A model generated the notes under the pieces. It was given only the letters and a program-made list of their open reading frames with translations, searched no databases and was not told the origin of the DNA. Shown here in pieces: positions 12,026 through 24,300 of a DNA stretch of 61,271 bases (positions within the stretch are counted from its first letter, which is position 1; each line of letters starts with the position of its first letter). This stretch comes from Atkinsonella hypoxylon (lineage: Eukaryota; Ascomycota; Sordariomycetes; Hypocreales; Clavicipitaceae). Made by a program: the position numbers and the translations under genes. The DNA lies in assembly GCA_000729835.1 (NCBI GenBank), contig JFHB01000186.1, positions 1 through 61,271 on the forward strand, read 5' to 3'.

Positions 12026-12046
12026 TACTCTCCTTCTCCTCCTAGG
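12026..12046 (-). other. Polypurine tract of family E
   Basis: On the minus strand the tract reads CCTAGGAGGAGAAGGAGAG directly before the 3' LTR. It primes plus-strand DNA synthesis in LTR elements and fixes the orientation. Confidence 0.7.
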
Positions 12047-12880
12047 CCCTATAACAATCCCTTTTATTATCTATAGTAGGTACTGCAGATAGCAGCTAAC
12101 TCTCTATCTACTCTCTCTTTATATTTCCTTTATTGTCTACTTATAAAAAAAAAAATAGAGGTATAACGTCTACCCCTAGGCGCTTCACTCTAGCTGTTCT
12201 ATTACTGCACTAATGCGCTGTTTATTGTTAGCGTAGCATTATAGAGCTAATATATAAACAGACGTCTGCTCTACCTCCCTTCCCTCTAATTGCCTATAGC
12301 ACCTTAGTAACAGCTGTTAACTACTCTACTAACTAACCTATTAGTTACGCTATAATAGGTTAATTACGCTCCCCCCCTACTTAATTATACCCTTCTAGGG
12401 TCTATTAACCCCTTGCCCCTCTCTGCCTTATAATTCTCTATATATAGCTATTAATTATCTGCCTATTATATAGGCGCTAGCTGTAATGCTAGTGTTACTA
12501 GCGTATAAACTGCCTATATCCCTAGGTCTCCTTATGTTTAGAGTAATTATTGCATAATAATCCCTTTTGTTAGCTAGAAGGCACTCTCTCTCTCTTATCC
12601 TTATTGCTGTTACAAACAGTTATTAGATGTATATAACCTATCTATATATAAGGGGTATTGTTAAGGGTGTAGAGCGCAAACAGTTATTATTAGTATTATT
12701 CTTTTAGTACATAATAAACTAACAGCTAGTAGAGCGTAAATAGTTATTATTGTTATTATCCCTTTAGCGTACAATAAACTAGCAGCTAGCTTTTAGCTAT
12801 TTTTAATATAAAAATAAATAATTTCTCTCTTCTCTCCTTTATCTTTTCCTTTCTCCTTTATATTTTATTTTACCTCTATA
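12047..12880. other. Noncoding stretch of family E with a 2 x 60 bp tandem repeat
   Basis: No protein signal. 12669-12728 and 12729-12788 are a head-to-tail duplication of 60 bp, each beginning GTAGAGCG and ending CAGCTA, differing only at a few sites, mostly transitions. Several TTATT-rich units surround it. Confidence 0.6.
12669..12788. repeat. Tandem duplication, 2 x 60 bp
   Basis: Unit 1 at 12669-12728 and unit 2 at 12729-12788 align along their whole length. The repeat lies in the 3' noncoding part of family E, between the extra frame and the polypurine tract. Confidence 0.8.
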
Positions 12881-12889
12881 TTATAACTA

Positions 12890-14380
12890 AATAATTCTAT
12901 TATAGTTTCCTAAAATCCCTTACTTTACTATATAGCTACTACTGCTTCTTTTAATGTAAAAGAACCTCTTTCTAATATATCTAAACAGAATTTATCTAAC
13001 TACTAGTAGCTTACTAATTAAAATCGTAAAATATTGTTTTATTAGCCTAAAGTACGCTGCTCCTTTGCTTATATATAGCTTATTCTCTTACTAACTAGGA
13101 GTATATTTAGAACTTTAGCAGTTATATTGCTAGCGCTAGCGCCTTTACTGCTCCTGCTTCTATAGTGCTATTAGTTCTTTACTGCTGCTATATCTATAGT
13201 TTCTTTATATAAGGGGACTTAGATAATTTAGAGTTATCTAATAGCAATATTCTTAAGGATATCTATATACTATACTACAATAACCTTTATAAGAAGGGCT
13301 TATATAACTATTGTTTTAGCTAAAGGAGGGAATACTAACTATATATATAGAGGCATTAAGGTTGCATTTAGAATTTTAACCTCTTTACTAAGTATCCTTA
13401 CCTATAGCGTTACTTTACCTAAATATAAGAACTTATTAACTAAGGTTTTATAGTTAAGTCTACTTTAATCCTCCTTTATACTAGCTAGCTCTTCTACTAT
13501 ATAATCCTTATATATAAATTTTTAAATATATATAACTACTATAACTTTATCCTTAAGGATATATTTACTGCTAATTATATAAAGAAGAAGGTTATACTCT
13601 CTTTTTCTCCTTACTATATAACTTAAATTAATTATTTTTTTACGCTTACTCTCTCTCCTTTTACTAACTATAAAAGCACTATAGCCTCTATTATTCTAAA
13701 GAATAATAAGTTTAACCCTAATAAGTATAAGTATATCTCTATAGATATTAATAATAACTTCTTATCTCTCTTTACGCTTACTGCTACTACTACTGTTACT
13801 ATACTTTTATTCTTACCTCTACCTATACCTATATCTTACTGTACACTATTAACCTCTACTACTGCTGCCTCTTTACTGCTGTATAAAGCCCCTTTACTAC
13901 TATATATTACCTCTTTACTCTTATAGAGTAACCTTAAGGTAATACACTAGAGATATATCTACCTTTAAGTAAAGCTTAAAAGCTTAAATTACTTATAATA
14001 GTAGCTGCTAGCTGTATTCTTAAAGTATATAACTCTAATTTAGCCTACTGCCTCTTTTACTTTCTTCTTTTCTATTTTCTCTTCTCTAAGGACTACACTT
14101 TTACGCTTAAAGCGCTAAGTTATTTAAAATGCTGCATTCTTACTTACGCCTATTAGCGTAAAACCTTAATCTAGAACGCTAGTTATATTCTTACCTACTC
14201 TAGCCTCTATACTATTTACTAGCGCTATAATTCTAGCTTCTACCTCTACACTACTTTAGGGACACTATACAGCTCCTTTAGCTTCTGTTCTAAGACTGCC
14301 TAAAGAGCAGTAAAGTGCCTTCTAGGTAACTATACCTCTTTACTATAAGCACTAATGCCTCTTTACTACTTACTAAGAAA
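12890..14380 (+). pseudogene. Antisense extra frame of family E, function unknown
   Basis: A single plus-strand frame of roughly 490 codons, opposite to gag-pol and downstream of integrase, interrupted only by TAA/TAG. Readable segments are SSYIASASAFTAPASIVLL (about 13117), DNLELSNSNILKDIYILYYN (about 13221), LYKKGLYNYCF (about 13289), NLFTKYPYL (about 13382), a T/A/S-rich middle (TLTATTTVTILLFLPLPIPI, about 13777) and a K/R/S/T/P-rich C-terminus. I do not recognise the family. Because TGA is absent from all RIP-mutated sequence here, lack of TGA is weak evidence. The support is the protein-like composition and the constant frame. The only E copy is this one, so no comparison within the window is possible. 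Confidence 0.45.
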
Positions 14381-14409
14381 TTTCTTTTATTTTTACTATA
14401 TTTTCTATA

Positions 14410-14426
14410 TTTTTTTTTTTTTTTTT
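14410..14426. repeat. Homopolymer T17
   Basis: A run of 17 T separates the plus-strand extra frame from the minus-strand pol frame. It could be an A-rich linker in the pol 3' region or simple slippage. Confidence 0.7.
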
Positions 14427-14429
14427 ATA

Positions 14430-17400
14430 ATAATTATATAGGCCTTTATAAAGAAGAGTTTATTTTCCTTTATTTTTAGTTAAAGATAACTAAGTTATTA
14501 TTAAAGTCTATATAAAATTTTACTATATCTTTACTAGGCTTATTATTAAATTAAGCGTCTTTTTACTATAACTTAAATTAATCTAGTGCCTCTATATTAA
14601 GGAAGTTCTTTAGTAGCTTCTATATAGATTAAATAAATTCTACCTACTTAATAAGCACTTAATAGTGTCTTCTTTAGCTTAAAGCGTTTTTAGTAGCTAG
14701 AATTTCCTTTACTCTATACTTCTTAAGGGATAGGTTAGTATTTATTATAGTTAGCTTAAAACTAAGCCTTAAGTTTACTAATTACTAAAAAAGTAAGAGG
14801 TTTATTGCTGCTTACTTAATAAGATTAATATAGAAAACTAGGTAAATTTCTAGTAAAATATCTAACTTTATAGTTAAAGGTATTAGTATATCTATAACTA
14901 TATACTTTACTATAACCTAATTAAGCTTTTAACTTAAGTAGTTTATTTTAATATAATAAAGCATTAGCTAAACTAAGTTCTCTACCTTATACTATTTTAC
15001 TAGCTTATAGCTTCTATTTAACTACTTTTACTACCTCTACTAGGTAAAGTTAATTGTAGCTTAAGCAATATTTATACTCTTCTATAGCTATTTAAGAAAC
15101 ACTAAAGCCTACCTTTTATATAAGACTTAGGACTTCTCTTTATCTATAAGCTTTTAGATAAAGTCTATATTATATCTATATATTGCCTAGTTTAAACTTA
15201 TACTAGTTACTAAGGAATTCCTATTGTTAATAGCTAGCTAATATATAGAGAGATATTTAGGCTAGTTAAACTGTAAAAAGGCAACTGTAACCTATAGAAT
15301 TACTTATACTTCTTAATTAACTCTCTTTATTCTATTGTTTATCTATAGGTAATAGAATATAAACAGTAATTACTTAATTCTAATAAGGCAATAGAGAGTA
15401 GTTTAAAAAGTGCTTAACTAATCTAAACTATAGTTAAAGATAATTTATTTTAGAAATCTATAAAACTGCTACTAATAATGCTTAAACTACTAGGTATATT
15501 CCTCTACCTCTATAGAGGTTATTGCCTTTAACTATATATACTTTAAGAGTTAATTAGTAATAACTATTAGGTAAAAGAGTGTAGCTTAGTTTAGCGCTAG
15601 TAAATTTATTATAAAATCTATAGAGATCTATAACTAATACCTATTTAGCGCTAGAATAGGTTGTAAGAGGCTTTACTGTAACCTTTTACTCTTTTAGCTG
15701 CTATAATAGTAGCAGTTTTAAACGTACTAAGCAATATCTTAAAACAGCTTATCTTAGTAATAGTTATATATTAATGCTTAAAACGTAGTATTTTGTTTTA
15801 GGTAGCTTAATATTAGCAACTTATATATTCTATATATTAGTATAGTAATTAATAGCTTATACTTAAGGATCTAGAGGCAGCCTTAGTAGACTAATACCCT
15901 TTATATATTAAGGGTGTAGTTTATAATCTATTCTTATGTTTTTATCTTTAATAGGAACCTTCTCTTTCCCTTTTAGACTATATTTAACCTTATTAGGTAT
16001 ATTAAGTCTTTTTATACTCCTTAGTTCTATAGGCTCTATAAGTGTTTATCTAGAAATAGTATTATTCTAGCTAGTACCTATAAAGCTACAGCTAGTTAAC
16101 TTCCTAGTGTTACTTTACTAGCTATTTCTACTGCAATATTCTCTATAACCTCCTTCTTCTTCTTATCTCTATAGAGAGCGTTAAGGCAGCTAATAGAGAG
16201 AGGCTAGAGGACTTAGCCTATCTATAGTATTGCTCTATCTTAATCCTACTCTTATTATAATAATATATCTAGTTGCTTTACCTATAGCCCTAAGCAGTAT
16301 TATAGGTAGTAGTTAAAGAGAGAGAGAAGCTCTACCTACTTAGCTTAACGCTTAAAGATCTTTTATAGAGATATAAAGTATTCTAGATTCTTATAGTTAG
16401 TAAGAATTATAAAGAGATATACTACTCTTTATAGCTTTACTGCTTAGGCTTTAAGGCAAAATATTATTACTAAGAGCTTCTTATTGTAAATAGTGTAGTT
16501 ATATTAAGCTAGAGATAACCTAGCTAAATAGTATACTATAGGCTGCAGTACGCTAGCTTTATTATATTAGAATAAATAGCTACTAAGGGCCTCTCCTAAG
16601 TAATTAGCCTTTACTACTGTATTCTTCTTAGGGTTCTACTAGGCTAAAACTAAGTATAAGGTAAAGGCCTCCTTAAGCCTTATAAATAACTTCTTATATT
16701 TCTCTATTTACTAAAATAGAACTCTCTTCTTTATTAAGTTAACTAAGAGCTCTATAATATTTAAGAAATCTAATATAAAGTTATAGTAGAAGTTTATAAA
16801 TCTAAGGAAGCTTTATACCTCTTATAACTTAGTAAAAGCTTACTACTTCTAAATAGCTATAATTTTCTCTAGATCTAAATATATCTCCTTTCTTACTATA
16901 ACTATAAAGCTAAGGTATTTAACTTTAGTTATAGTAAAATAGTATTTCTTAAGATTTAAGTGTAGCTCTATTAACTGCAACTTTTCTAGGATTCTTTATA
17001 CCTTATATATATAGTCTTTCCTAGAACCCTCTATATAAATAAGGATATTGTTTAAATAAGCAGTTATATAATCTCTAAGGGCCTCTTCTAGTGCGCTATT
17101 AATGTATTATTAGAATATAGCTAAAGCCTTTACTAACCTAAAGGGGCAAACTAGCTATTTAAAGAGGCTAAACTAGGTGTAAAACGCTATAAGGTGCTTC
17201 TTACTATTTACTATCTAGATTCTATAGAAAGCTAACTGTATATTTAGCTTAGTAAACTAATATACCTCTAATAACAACTTAAGTGTCTCCTTTATTAAGA
17301 GGAGTAAGTAATAGTTCTATTCTATAATCTTATTAAGGGCTTAATAATTAATATAGAATTACTATTCTTTACTTAGCTTTTTAGCTAAAAGAATAAATAC

Positions 17401-17700
17401 TACTGCTAAAAAGGAGCTAGCTTAAATCTATTCTTTATCTATTAAGTCTATTACCTACCTCTTAATTTCTAATAAATAGTTCTACAGTATATTATATAGT
17501 AGAGCTTACAGCAGTAACAGTAAGAAGCTATTTAGCTACTGTTTTAGCTTAATATAGTAATCTAGCCTCCCTTTATATAGTAAAAGGCTTTAGGCTTTTT
17601 CTTCCTTAAAAAGATTATAAAAGTCCTTTAATTCTAGTAGTAGCATTAATAGATTAAGACCTTCTAGGGATATTTATAATAATAATATAGAGGTAATTTC
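14430..17700 (-). pseudogene. Family E pol: RT, RNase H, integrase (minus strand)
   Basis: Reading right to left through RIP stops: reverse transcriptase about 17500-16900 with FTKLNIQLAFYRI (family FTKLD...AF.RI), LIAFYTQFSLFK.LVCPFRL (family FRTRYGLFE.LVMPFGL) and AYLNNILIYIEGSRKDY (family AYIDDILIYS, catalytic DD partly changed to N). RNase H follows (about 16900-16300). Integrase spans about 15950-15000: a NCYYYSSQKSKR relic of the zinc site (family NC..CQRSK), then LQISIDFIINLL (family DISMDFI.DLP) near 15600. It continues into an integrase C-terminal region near 14500. Standard gypsy order, chromovirus-like integrase. Nonfunctional. Confidence 0.75.
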
Positions 17701-19487
17701 CTAAAGGCTTATAGCAATAAAATATATAGTAACCTCTTAGCTCTTGCTCTATTTTATTAAAGCGCTATAAACTGCTGCTAATACTAGTCTTATTAGGTTC
17801 TTAACGCTCTAAGCTTCTACTGCTTAGATTATAAGGCCCTTAGCCTTACCTACTAATAGGCTCTAGCTAGCAGCGTTAAGGATAATTCTATTATAGGCTA
17901 ACTATAGACTTCTAAAAATACAATCTTAGGTTAAGCCTAGGATTATATAGGCTACTACTAAGAAGACTTAGCTGTTAATATCTACCTATAAGTAAACTAA
18001 AGAAGCAATTAAGGCACTTCTCTAGTAGCTATTATAGAACTACTGTTTAACCTTTACTGCTGTCTATACTGTCCTTTTATATAGCAATAGAACCTACTTT
18101 AGGCTAAGGTATTACACTAAACTCTTACTTATTGCAGTAAAGTAGTTATATTTACTATTTATTTATATATTATAGAATAATAGTTAGTTAAAGAGTATAG
18201 AGATAAGGAATAGTAATATATTTATTTTCTTAGTTATCTCTCTATATTCTTCTTTTAGCTACCTACTAAGTAAGGGTTATTATGTTGTTTATATTACCTT
18301 TACCTTTATACTAAGCTTAAGGCTAAAGGTAAGCCTTTTCCTAACTTATTAGAGTTCTTTTTCTATATATTGTTTATTGCTGCTACCTATATACTAATTA
18401 ACTCTAGCTTACGTTCTGCTAGTTATAATCTATATCCTTAAATATAGTATTAGAATAACCTACACTAAAGGTATTACCTTTTCTAGCAGCGTTTTTTAAG
18501 TTTAGCCTTAAATGCCTACTTTACTTATAGAGCATCCTTATCTAGTTATTTTACTCTAGATTTCTTTACGCTCTCTTTCTATTTCTACTAGGTTTCTATA
18601 GCGTTAACTCTAGTTATCTTAGTGTTGCTATTCTAGGGCTCTCTAGAGCTAGAGCTACATTTTAGCTAGTGCTATTCCTTAATGTAATACAACTTAAGGT
18701 TTAGTGTAATACTATAGTAGCGCTCTACTGCCTAAAGGTAGTTATAATAAAGAATATCTCTCTTTATACTATAATCCCTTATTTCCTTATTAAGCGCTAT
18801 CTATAACTTAGCTAACTTTACGCTATTATTCTAGTTAGCCCCTTCTGCTAGCGCAATTTTTTCCTTAAAATAAACGTAAAATTCTACAAACTACTTATTA
18901 TTACTCTATTAAAGCTAATTAAGCTTAATTAAGGCTTAGTTCTATTAATAAAGATCTATAAAGACTAATTTTAAGTAATTAAGGAACCTCTATATATTAT
19001 ATTCTTTTACTTTACCTACCTTATAATAGGTAGCTACTCTATACTAAACCTTAAGCAATAAGCTTTAGTATAGATAGTACTACTAGTTCTATATTGTACC
19101 TATAAAGGCACTATTAGCCTAGAGCTTTTAGGTAATTACTATTTACTAGGCCTAAAAGCTCTATTTATTTCTATTGTAAGGGTTTACTATAGGTAGAGGC
19201 TTCTATTTAGGTTTCTCTAGCTACTAGCCTACTGTAGCTTAAAGCTGCTTCTCTTTCTATATATAGTCTATTGTAAAGCGTTATAGTTCCTTTATTTATA
19301 GAGATTAGCTCTTAACTAATTTATAAAGTACTGTAATTTCTACTGCTTTTTAGCTAATTTCTACTGTATTTTCCTCTACTTCTCTATAGAGGTTAAAAGG
19401 GTGCTTAAGCTAACTAGCTAGGCCCTTATTGCTATAACTAAATAATATTATTCTTACTAGTGTTTTATCTATAGAATAATTATAGTA
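17700..19487 (-). pseudogene. Family E gag and protease region (minus strand)
   Basis: By position between the 5' LTR (19488-19810) and reverse transcriptase this must hold gag and protease. Frames are open on the minus strand except TAA/TAG. I could not read a clear zinc knuckle or DSG/DTG protease motif, so the call rests mainly on synteny. Confidence 0.4.
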
Positions 19488-19810
19488 TATAATAGACTAG
19501 CTTAGTTGCTTCTATTAACTAGCGTCTATAATAAGAACTATAATTATAGAGAGAAAAGGAGGAAGAGAGAAGGGACTAGAAGCCTCTCTATACCTCTATA
19601 CTATATATTTAGGGGTAGGTCTATCCCCTTAGGAGCCCCTTTTTATATATACTCTATAGCTAAGGTTCTCTCTCTAGGGCCTAGTGAAGTCTAGCTAACC
19701 CCTAGATAAATGCAGCTCGCTTCTATCCCTTTACCTACATAGATCTCTGTCCCTCTCCTGCTGTCCTCCCTCTACTGAAAGACCCGAGCCTAAGGCTCGA
19801 GTCCATAACA
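19488..19810 (-). repeat. 5' LTR of family E (right copy, 323 bp)
   Basis: The outer right end is preserved (CCCGAGCCTAAGGCTCGAG, CCATAACA) and the inner left end is mutated to TATAATAGACTAG. The GAGCCTAAGGCTC palindrome lies ~25 bp from the end. Confidence 0.93.
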
Positions 19811-22800
19811 GGAATATACCTATATAATAACGTTTAAAGATAAATCTAACTAGAAAGACTATAAAAAGTACCTTAAAAGCTATAGATACTAGCTAATAGA
19901 AGAAGGAGAAATAGTTAATACTAAGAAACTACTAACTAGCTTAGAATCTAACTTTATTAAAACCTATTTTGCTAAAAGTAAAGAAAAGCAAAAGAAAAAG
20001 GTTTAGATAAAGGTAGACTAGAAGGATTTATAAGGAATCTAGATAGAGTAAGTAGTTAAAGTATTTATAAGGCTATAGCTTATTAAATCTAGTATTCTAA
20101 AGTTAAATTCCTTCCTAAAGATTCCTATTTAATTCTATAATAAGGGACTGTTATATTAAATCTACCTAAATACTAGAACCTCTTTAGTGTTAGTTAATAA
20201 AGTATAGTTAACTTAGTTTAGTTAGAATGTAAAATAGGTAAAAATAGAGCTAAAACTAGTTACTAGAGTGCAATTGTCCTTCTATATCTCTAAGACAGCT
20301 ATATTTAACTTCTATATCCCTAGATCTATATATAGTGTGCCTATAACTAGCTATTTTATAGTTATAGCTAATATAATAAGTAACTTAGAGCTAAAGCTCC
20401 TTCTAGGTTTAACCTTCCTCTATAATTATAGTGTTAAAATCGATTTTATCTGCCCTAGGGCTGCTATTAGGTTTATTTATAATATAGTTATAGAAATAGG
20501 TATCTTTTAGCTAATTTTAAAGATTCTACATTAGAATGTAACAGCAGTATAAGCTATAATAATTCCGCTAAAATTATAGGAGTATATTCTAGTTAAATAG
20601 AAGGAGGTACTAGCTAATAAGAAGGCTACTGCCTACTATATATACTTAAAATCTAACCTTATTCTAGATGTATTGCTTAGTATAACTAACTAGGAATAAA
20701 TAGTAGCCTATAACTATTTAGATAAATTTATTATAATCTAGAAAAATTAAAAGGTTGCTTATCTCTAGTATAATAAAGAGCTTAAGGCTAACTATATAAT
20801 TATAAACCTATTTAATTTATATATATATTTTTCTAAGGATATTGCACCTAATAATAGTTTATTGCCTATAGAAGATTATAAGTTATAGAAAGAAGGTAAT
20901 AGTAGTAGATTTAACCCTAAGAAAGTTAATAATAGTATCTTTATATATAGAATCTCTTGTTTTAAGAATATACTATATATCTGCAATAAATATAAGGTTA
21001 AGGTAGAAAACTTAAACCTAAACGTTATAATTAAGCTTATTAACTTAATAGATAAATATAATATTTATTGTAATAAAGGTATTATTTCTATACCTAAAGA
21101 CTAGTATATAAGAGTAAATCTAGTAGATAAATAGTAGAAGCAGCTAAAACCTATCTAAATCTACCTACTAGAAGCTAAAGGTAAAGCTAAACTAGATAAG
21201 GTTTATAATAAGCTATATTTAAGTAGAAAGATATTATATTTAAACAACCTAGCAGCTATAGCCTACTTAGCCTTTATAGTGTAAATTAAAACCCTAACAG
21301 AAAGAAAAGAATAAGTTATAGTTAATATAAGGCTACTTAACAGTATAGTAATACTAAATATATACTCTTTACTAGATTAATTAGATATTATAGTAGATAT
21401 ATATAGTAAGAAGATATTTTTACTCTTTAATGCATTAGGGTTTTTCTACTAGCTTTCTATAAGATAAAAACATTAATCTTATATAGTAGTAATATTAAAA
21501 TAGAGCTAAGAAGCATTAAATATAGCGCTTATAGGCTTTAAGAATGCACTAGCTTTTGCTTAATAGTATATAGACTAATTATTTTAAAAGTATTAATATT
21601 TTATATAAATCTATATTAATAATATTATTATATTCTCTAACTCTACTAAGGACTACCTTATATACCTTAATATAGTTTTATTAATTCTAGAGAAAAATAA
21701 GTTAATAATAGCTATAAAGAAGTTATTTATAAGCTACTTAGCTATTTAGCTGTTAGGTTTTATTGTTAATAGTAATAGAATTACTAATATAAACAATAGG
21801 CTAAAAGCTTTTTAAAAACTTAAGTTTCTAGTAAATTTTATAAATCTAGAGACCTTTATTAATATAGCTAGCTTTTTATAGAAAAGTATTCTATAGTTTA
21901 ATGTATAAATTTACTTACTATAGAAATAAAAGACTACTTTACTATAAGAGCTTTATAAGAAAGGCTTAGCTAATAGTTTACCTAAACTAATACACTAAAA
22001 GAAAGCTTAAAAAGCAATATTTTTACTAAAACCTAAGGAAGAAAAGGCATTTAAAGAGGTAAAAGTATACCTTAATAAAAACACTATTCTATAGCACTAT
22101 AACTCTAGTAAGTATTTATTCTTTAAAGTTAATGCTTATAAGGAAGGATTTAGGCTTTTTATCTTCTAGCTTATAGGCAAATAGAATAGTTATAGTATAC
22201 CTAATAAAGACATTAAAAGTAACTAGCTATAGCTAATCCTTTTTCTTTTAAAATATACTTTTAACCTAAAGAAACGTTATAGATTAACTAAGGTAGAGGT
22301 AGCTGCAATTATATAGAGTGTTTAAAAGCTATAGAAAATAGTTTAATCTAATTACTACACTATTAATATTATTATAGACTACTTATTAGCAAAAGGGATT
22401 ATTAAATACACCTTACTTACTACAATAGATCTAGATAAAGCTAACCTAAAATTAGCTAAAGTAGCTAATTATCTATTGTAATTTAACCTAAGAGTCTTCT
22501 ATATACTAGAAGTGCTAAATATAGTGCTAAATACACTCTTTAGGTTGCTAGTTATAGTTTTATACTAAGAGAAGGCTTATAATAGTAAATTTAATAAGCT
22601 TAATATAAGCGTATTTTTCGCTAAAGAATATAGCGCTACAGTAGTATTAGATAAAGGTTTAAAAGAGGAAATTATTTAAAGCTATAGTTTTAATCTAAAG
22701 CTTAGTAGAATTATAGAAGGTATTAAGAACTTTTGTAAAAAGTAGGATTAGTAAAATTAACAATAAAGGCTAAGGATTCTACTATATAGATAGACCCTAT

Positions 22801-24300
22801 AAAATAATAGACTTTTATACTATTATAATAGAAAAGGCCTATTCTAACTATATATACCTATAAAGGTTATAGAATCTATTCTTAAAACAGTCTATAACAA
22901 TTAGAACTATTTTAGTGCCTATAGAATAGCAGTAGAATTATAGATAGTTTACTTTCTATAGATATATAAGCAGATTTAAACCTATATTGCTTACTGCTGT
23001 ACCTATAAAGAAAACGTAATTAACTGCAGTAAGCTGCTAAAGAAATTAAGGTTGTTAGAGTTAGTTTTAACTCCTTTCTATATAATTTTGCTTAATTTTA
23101 TTACTAATATACCTAAAGTTAGCTTAATAAACACTTTATAGCAAAAAGATAGATATAGCTTCTATAACTTACTATATTTAGTAAATTACCTATTTAGTAA
23201 GTAAACAATTCTTATACCTAATTATACAATATATACAGCAGAAATTTAGGCAGAACTACTCTTATAAATACTATATTTATTAGACTAAAGCCTTTCTAAG
23301 TAGATTATAAGCAACTAAGATCTAAAGTTTATTTCTAATATCTAGAGAAGTATATTTACTTAAATTAGAAGTAAATTGCTTATAGCTATAGCTTACTACC
23401 TATAGATAGATAGAATAGCTAAATAGAAGAATTAAATAGTTATTATTGCTATTTAATACTATACAGTTATAAATCTAGATACACTATAGACTACAATACT
23501 TCTAGCACTACAGCACTAACTTAACAATATAGTAGCAGCTAGTATAGGGATTTCCCTTAACAAACTTATATATAGTTTCTAACTAGCTACTATTGTTAAT
23601 TTAATCTAATTAAATAATGTTTCTAGCAATAGAATAGATATAAGCAATATAGCTGTACTTTAGAAGCTATACTAGTAAGAGGTAGAAATAGCTATTAGTA
23701 TAGTAAATGCCTTAAGCAAGATTAAATATAATACCTAGTATAAGCTTATTAATATTAAAGTAAGGGATATAGTCTACCTATAATTACACTAAGGATATAT
23801 ACTTCTAGAAAAGCTAAAAAAGAAATAGTCTCCTTAATAAGTAGAGCTATATAAGGTTCTTATAAAAGTAAGCTTATTATTGTTTTGCCTAGATTTCTTA
23901 CTAGATTTATATATATACTTAGTAGTATTAGCAGCTTACCTTTAGAAGCTAAGATAAAGTAAAGACTCTTTTAACTAAAAAGAGCAACTGCTACTGCTAA
24001 TTGCAATAGAAAGGTTTAGTATAGAGGACTATTAGGAAATTAAGCGAATTTATACCTATTAAATCTAACGTTTCTACAGTAGGTTAAGTAAGCTATATTT
24101 AGAATTCCTTATATAATAGAAAGGGTTCTCTGCTAAAGACAACTAATAGATTGCTAAAGATAAGCTTAAAGTTAATGCTTCTAAAATTATAAATAAATAT
24201 TTATAGAAACACCCTATAAATTAAGAAGAAGAGTATTAGCGTTATTAAAAGGGTAATATAGCTCGCTAGAAAGCCCTAAATTAGCTAGCAAAAGCCTACT
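19811..24300 (+). pseudogene. Family B pol: protease, RT, RNase H, integrase (inner copy)
   Basis: The frame resumes after the ggaat duplication. Protease end near 20268-20510 includes LKLLLGLTFLYNYSVKIDF, similar to the ..ILG.DFL..Y.V.IDF that ends gypsy proteases. Reverse transcriptase spans about 21100-21870 (VIVNIRLLNSIV near 21309; FNALGFFYQ near 21430; IYINNIIIFS near 21605-21640, DD changed to NN). RNase H about 22070-22640 (FFKVNAYKEGFRLFIF near 22120), integrase about 22830-23560, and a C-terminal domain to about 24300 with QGYILLEKLKKK (about 23790). The outer B copy has the same frame without indels from 21236 on. All stops are TAA/TAG. Confidence 0.85.

Larger units (their letters stand above)
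11703..19810 (-). mobile_element. Family E Ty3/gypsy retrotransposon inside inner B
   Basis: Two 323-bp LTRs (11703-12025, 19488-19810), duplicated target ggaat (11698-11702, 19811-19815), total 8108 bp. A pyrimidine tract directly inside the left LTR (purine tract on the minus strand) and minus-strand reverse transcriptase and integrase show that it points left. About 2.4 kb between integrase and the 3' LTR holds a long plus-strand frame. Inward ends of the LTRs are mutated, outward ends preserved. Confidence 0.93.

Noticed and set aside
14410..14426. T17 as poly(A) tail of a non-LTR element
   Set aside because: No target duplication or LINE/SINE body next to it; it sits inside family E between two frames.
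11721..19694. Near-identical 67- and 62-codon frames
   Set aside because: They lie in the two LTRs of family E and start inside the LTR; no protein role is expected.
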